A stretch of 64,000 nucleotides of DNA from Pseudomonas lurida (GTDB taxonomy: Bacteria; Pseudomonadota; Gammaproteobacteria; Pseudomonadales; Pseudomonadaceae): positions 1-64,000 of the forward strand of contig NZ_JAAMRE010000033.1 in the NCBI RefSeq assembly GCF_013522705.1, given 5' to 3'. A program made the translations under genes and the position numbers. Under the pieces are notes generated by a model. The model had not been told where the DNA came from, searched no databases, and saw only the letters and a program-made list of their open reading frames with translations. Below are positions 62,142-64,000 of this stretch, one piece after another; the stretch's first letter is position 1, and every line of letters begins with the position of its first letter.

Positions 62142-62214
62142 GGGGCGTCTCGAAGAAAGCGGGAATGGGGGCAACTATAAGGGCTGGCGAAAGCTACCGG
62201 AAGCAGCAGGGCGC

Positions 62215-62730
62215 TCAGTTTTCAAGCGCATGCCAAAAAGGGTCCTGATACCAATTGAGAGGGAAGCCCATCGCTTTAAGACTAACGTCGGGAAAATCGC
62301 AAATCAGTTGATGCAAGCGTTGATCCCAGTGGCTGTCGGGGCTCACTTGATGTGTCAGATGATTCAAAATGCAGAGTGCTGCAAAAATGCGGGTGTGCGG
62401 CCCGGGCTGAAAGAGATGTTTGGGCCATAAAAAGTTGGCTTTCTTTGGCAGTTCGGGACGAATACCTAATTCTCGGTTCCACAGCCGTGAATGATGGGCG
62501 CATATGTTTCGAATGGTGGTCAGGGTGTGCAGCCAAGACTGCCCATCACGAAAGCGATGATCGATATCCTCCGGTTGTTGAAACGGTCGCATATAGGGGC
62601 TGAGCCTAAAGAAGCTGACCGATTGCAAAAAAGACTCTGCATGAACCTTATCCTGAACATTCAGCCCGCGGTGCTTGAGCAGCTCAAGCTGGGCGCGAAC
62701 GTCAATGGCGGGTTTGCTGAATGTCCTCAT
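62215..62730 (-). pseudogene. Abi family (Abi_2/HEPN) gene with internal deletion
   Basis: A 171-residue frame. The N-terminal 1-64 match the start of Abi_2 proteins (FSKPAIDVRAQLELLKHRGL; SVSFFRLSPYMRPF; DHRFRDGQSW) and 67-171 match their end (LHTLTTIRNICAHHSRLWNR; MGFPLNWYQDPFW). The middle, over 100 residues containing the FDRRLR-type helices, is missing; the junction falls near 62532-62540 without frameshift. The HEPN nuclease motif R74-N-x3-H79 is kept. Full Abi_2 proteins act in phage abortive infection. The region is more A/T-rich than its neighbours. Probably a decayed gene; a short active form is less likely. Confidence 0.7.
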
Positions 62731-62748
62731 GCTCAAAAAATACCGGGC

Positions 62749-62790
62749 AAAAAAAACCCGCACAATTTGTGCTTGGTTGCTAACGCAACC
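62749..62790 (-). terminator. Terminator-like element upstream of the Abi remnant
   Basis: Reading the minus strand, two short hairpins (GGTTGC/GCAACC at 62775-62790 and GCACAA/TTGTGC at 62760-62772) precede GGG and a T8 run (62749-62756). It sits 19 bp before the Abi ATG, so transcripts from upstream would be reduced. The rest of 62791-62992 shows nothing else that I can name. Confidence 0.45.
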
Positions 62791-62992
62791 AGAGGCATGG
62801 CGGGTGTATTGCTGCAAAGGTTAGGTAGGCGCCCGATTTTTTGCAAGGGCGTTAAGCGCTCAGCAATGATTGAAATTGTTTGGAAAAGCATGCAGATCGA
62901 TGGTCCAGGCCGCTTGCGAAGAAGGGCATTTTCCATGCGCCTGCTTTTGCTGTCTTAACCAATCTATTGCTGAAAATCTGTAACGTGCGGGT

Positions 62993-63646
62993 TTAACGCT
63001 TCGAATGGTACAGGCTCACCTTGCGAAACTCCCACGGCTCGGCCAGGTCCGGCAGGGTCAGGGCATCCAGTATGTCCAGGCGTCGATAGGCGGGGTGTTG
63101 GAAGTCCCGCACGCGGGAGTCCGCCACCAGTGCTTCGCGTCCACGGCTGAGGAAGTGATCCAGCAGCGGCAGGTTAGCGCGGTCGTAGAGCACGTCGGCG
63201 ACCAGGATCAGGTCGAAGCGGTCGGCTTCGGCGAAAAAGTCCGCCGAGTAACTGAGTTTCACACCGTTGAGTTCGGCGTTCGCCCGGCAGGACGCTAATG
63301 CCAGCGGGTCCAGGTCGCAGGCCACCACTTCCAGCGCACCCGCTTTAACCGCCGCAATACCGGCCACACCGGAGCCGGCGCCGAAATCCAGCACGCGCTT
63401 GCCTTTCACCCATTCCGGGTTTGCCGCCAGATACCGCGCCAGCGCCAGGCCGCTGGCCCAGCAGAAACTCCAGTAGGGCGGTTCATGCAGGATGCGCCGG
63501 GTTTCCTCCTGGCTGAAGGCGCGGTCCATGTTGTCCGCGTCCAGCAGCCATAACGACAGGTCGGTGCCCGGCAGCGCGCAGGGCACCAGGTGTGCGTCGC
63601 CGATCAGATCGCTCAGGGCGCGTTGCAGGTCCAGCGGTGGCGTCAT
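62993..63646 (-). CDS. Class I SAM-dependent methyltransferase (family 16-like)
   Basis: A 217-residue methyltransferase with motif I VLDFGAGSG (85-93), acidic CDLDPLAL, and the motif LVADVLYD typical of family 16 protein lysine methyltransferases such as ETFB-KMT; PPYWSFCWASGLALARYL before motif I also fits. Protein lysine methylation is therefore a reasonable guess; target unknown. Start and upstream stop overlap (ATGA). Confidence 0.83.
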   Translation of the reverse strand: MTPPLDLQRALSDLIGDAHLVPCALPGTDLSLWLLDADNMDRAFSQEETRRILHEPPYWSFCWASGLALARYLAANPEWVKGKRVLDFGAGSGVAGIAAVKAGALEVVACDLDPLALASCRANAELNGVKLSYSADFFAEADRFDLILVADVLYDRANLPLLDHFLSRGREALVADSRVRDFQHPAYRRLDILDALTLPDLAEPWEFRKVSLYHSKR

Positions 63647-64000
63647 GGTGCCTTGACGAGTTGCAGGGGGCCGGTGGTCTGTGTGATCGCCTGAGTAATG
63701 CGCACGGCGGGCAGGTGCAGGATCAACTGGCCGGACTGGCTGGCACGACCGCGCAGCTCAACCCGCGCGCCGGCCGGGAAAGCCTCGGGGTTGAACCGCA
63801 GGCGAAAGGCCAATGGCTTGCCGTTGCCGGTCAACACACTGCTGGCGAGCAGTTGCTGCGGGCGCGAGCGGTCGTCGATCACCAGCAGGGCCATTTCGAC
63901 TTCGGCCCCGGCAGGCACATTGGTCAGGCTGCCGTTGATTTCACGCTGATAGGCCGGCAGTGGACCGAGGTCTTCGATTCCGGGGACTTTTTTCTCCTGC
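63643..64000 (-). CDS. YbaY-like protein, C-terminal part
   Basis: The frame is open to the window edge, so the start is missing. The visible 118 residues (with YQREINGSLTNVPAGAEVEM, then LAFRLRFNPEAFPAGARVEL and RGRASQSGQLILHL) match the beta-sandwich of YbaY-family lipoproteins. The lipoprotein signal, if any, lies outside. It ends overlapping the methyltransferase start. Confidence 0.7.
   Translation of the reverse strand, partial: QEKKVPGIEDLGPLPAYQREINGSLTNVPAGAEVEMALLVIDDRSRPQQLLASSVLTGNGKPLAFRLRFNPEAFPAGARVELRGRASQSGQLILHLPAVRITQAITQTTGPLQLVKAP

Noticed and set aside
62491..62958. Plus-strand frames opposite and beyond the Abi remnant
   Set aside because: No family features, and they run antisense to a clearly recognisable Abi protein.

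Overview
This window is chromosomal DNA of a fluorescent Pseudomonas, most likely the P. fluorescens group. The grounds are protein-level resemblance throughout, a 5S rRNA end followed by birA-coaX and the Tyr-Gly-Thr-Trp tRNA cluster, Pseudomonas-type REP palindromes, and a right-hand gene order matching what I recall of the P. aeruginosa PA4061-PA4068 (oprG) neighbourhood. No search was run, so species-level placement is inference.

Positions 1-3054 hold the 3' end of a 5S rRNA gene and its terminator, birA, coaX, a SPOR-domain protein and four tRNA genes. From 3100 to 33348 all genes lie on the plus strand: secE-nusG, rplKAJL-rpoBC, the str group (rpsL-rpsG-fusA-tuf), the S10 and spc groups through secY-rpmJ, and the alpha group (rpsMKD-rpoA-rplQ). 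These supply RNA polymerase, elongation factors, most ribosomal proteins and the Sec translocon. Promoters and hairpins can be read at several operon joints: before tRNA-Tyr, before tRNA-Trp/secE, before rpsL, before rpsJ, inside spc, and after rpmJ. No tufB lies between tRNA-Thr and tRNA-Trp, so tuf at 18296 is the only EF-Tu gene visible.

Positions 33584-43201 carry katA, a ferritin (ftnA/bfrA), uvrA (opposite strand, with a LexA-like box), a YajR-like MFS transporter with ssb, a Tam-like methyltransferase, an isochorismatase-fold hydrolase and a divergent GlxA-type AraC regulator. Positions 43374-55713 hold a DUF3182 protein overlapping an alpha/beta hydrolase, a tightly overlapping minus-strand operon (DUF72-ybhP-clsB-ybhN), a large MscS-type channel, and lhr helicase. 

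Positions 55881-64000 hold an SDR-like protein that appears to lack its catalytic Tyr/Lys, an OmpW porin, and a minus-strand operon of a His-rich periplasmic protein, ABC ATPase, FtsX/MacB-type permease and DUF3299 lipoprotein-like or exported protein, preceded by a Zur-like box. A small conserved protein, a CnoX-type thioredoxin, an internally deleted Abi/HEPN gene, a methyltransferase and the end of a YbaY-like gene complete the window. Two REP doublets flank lhr and the SDR gene. The most interesting items are the zinc-linked operon, the Abi remnant, the inactive-looking SDR, the DUF3182-hydrolase pair and the break inside the spc operon. I saw no CRISPR array, prophage or insertion sequence.
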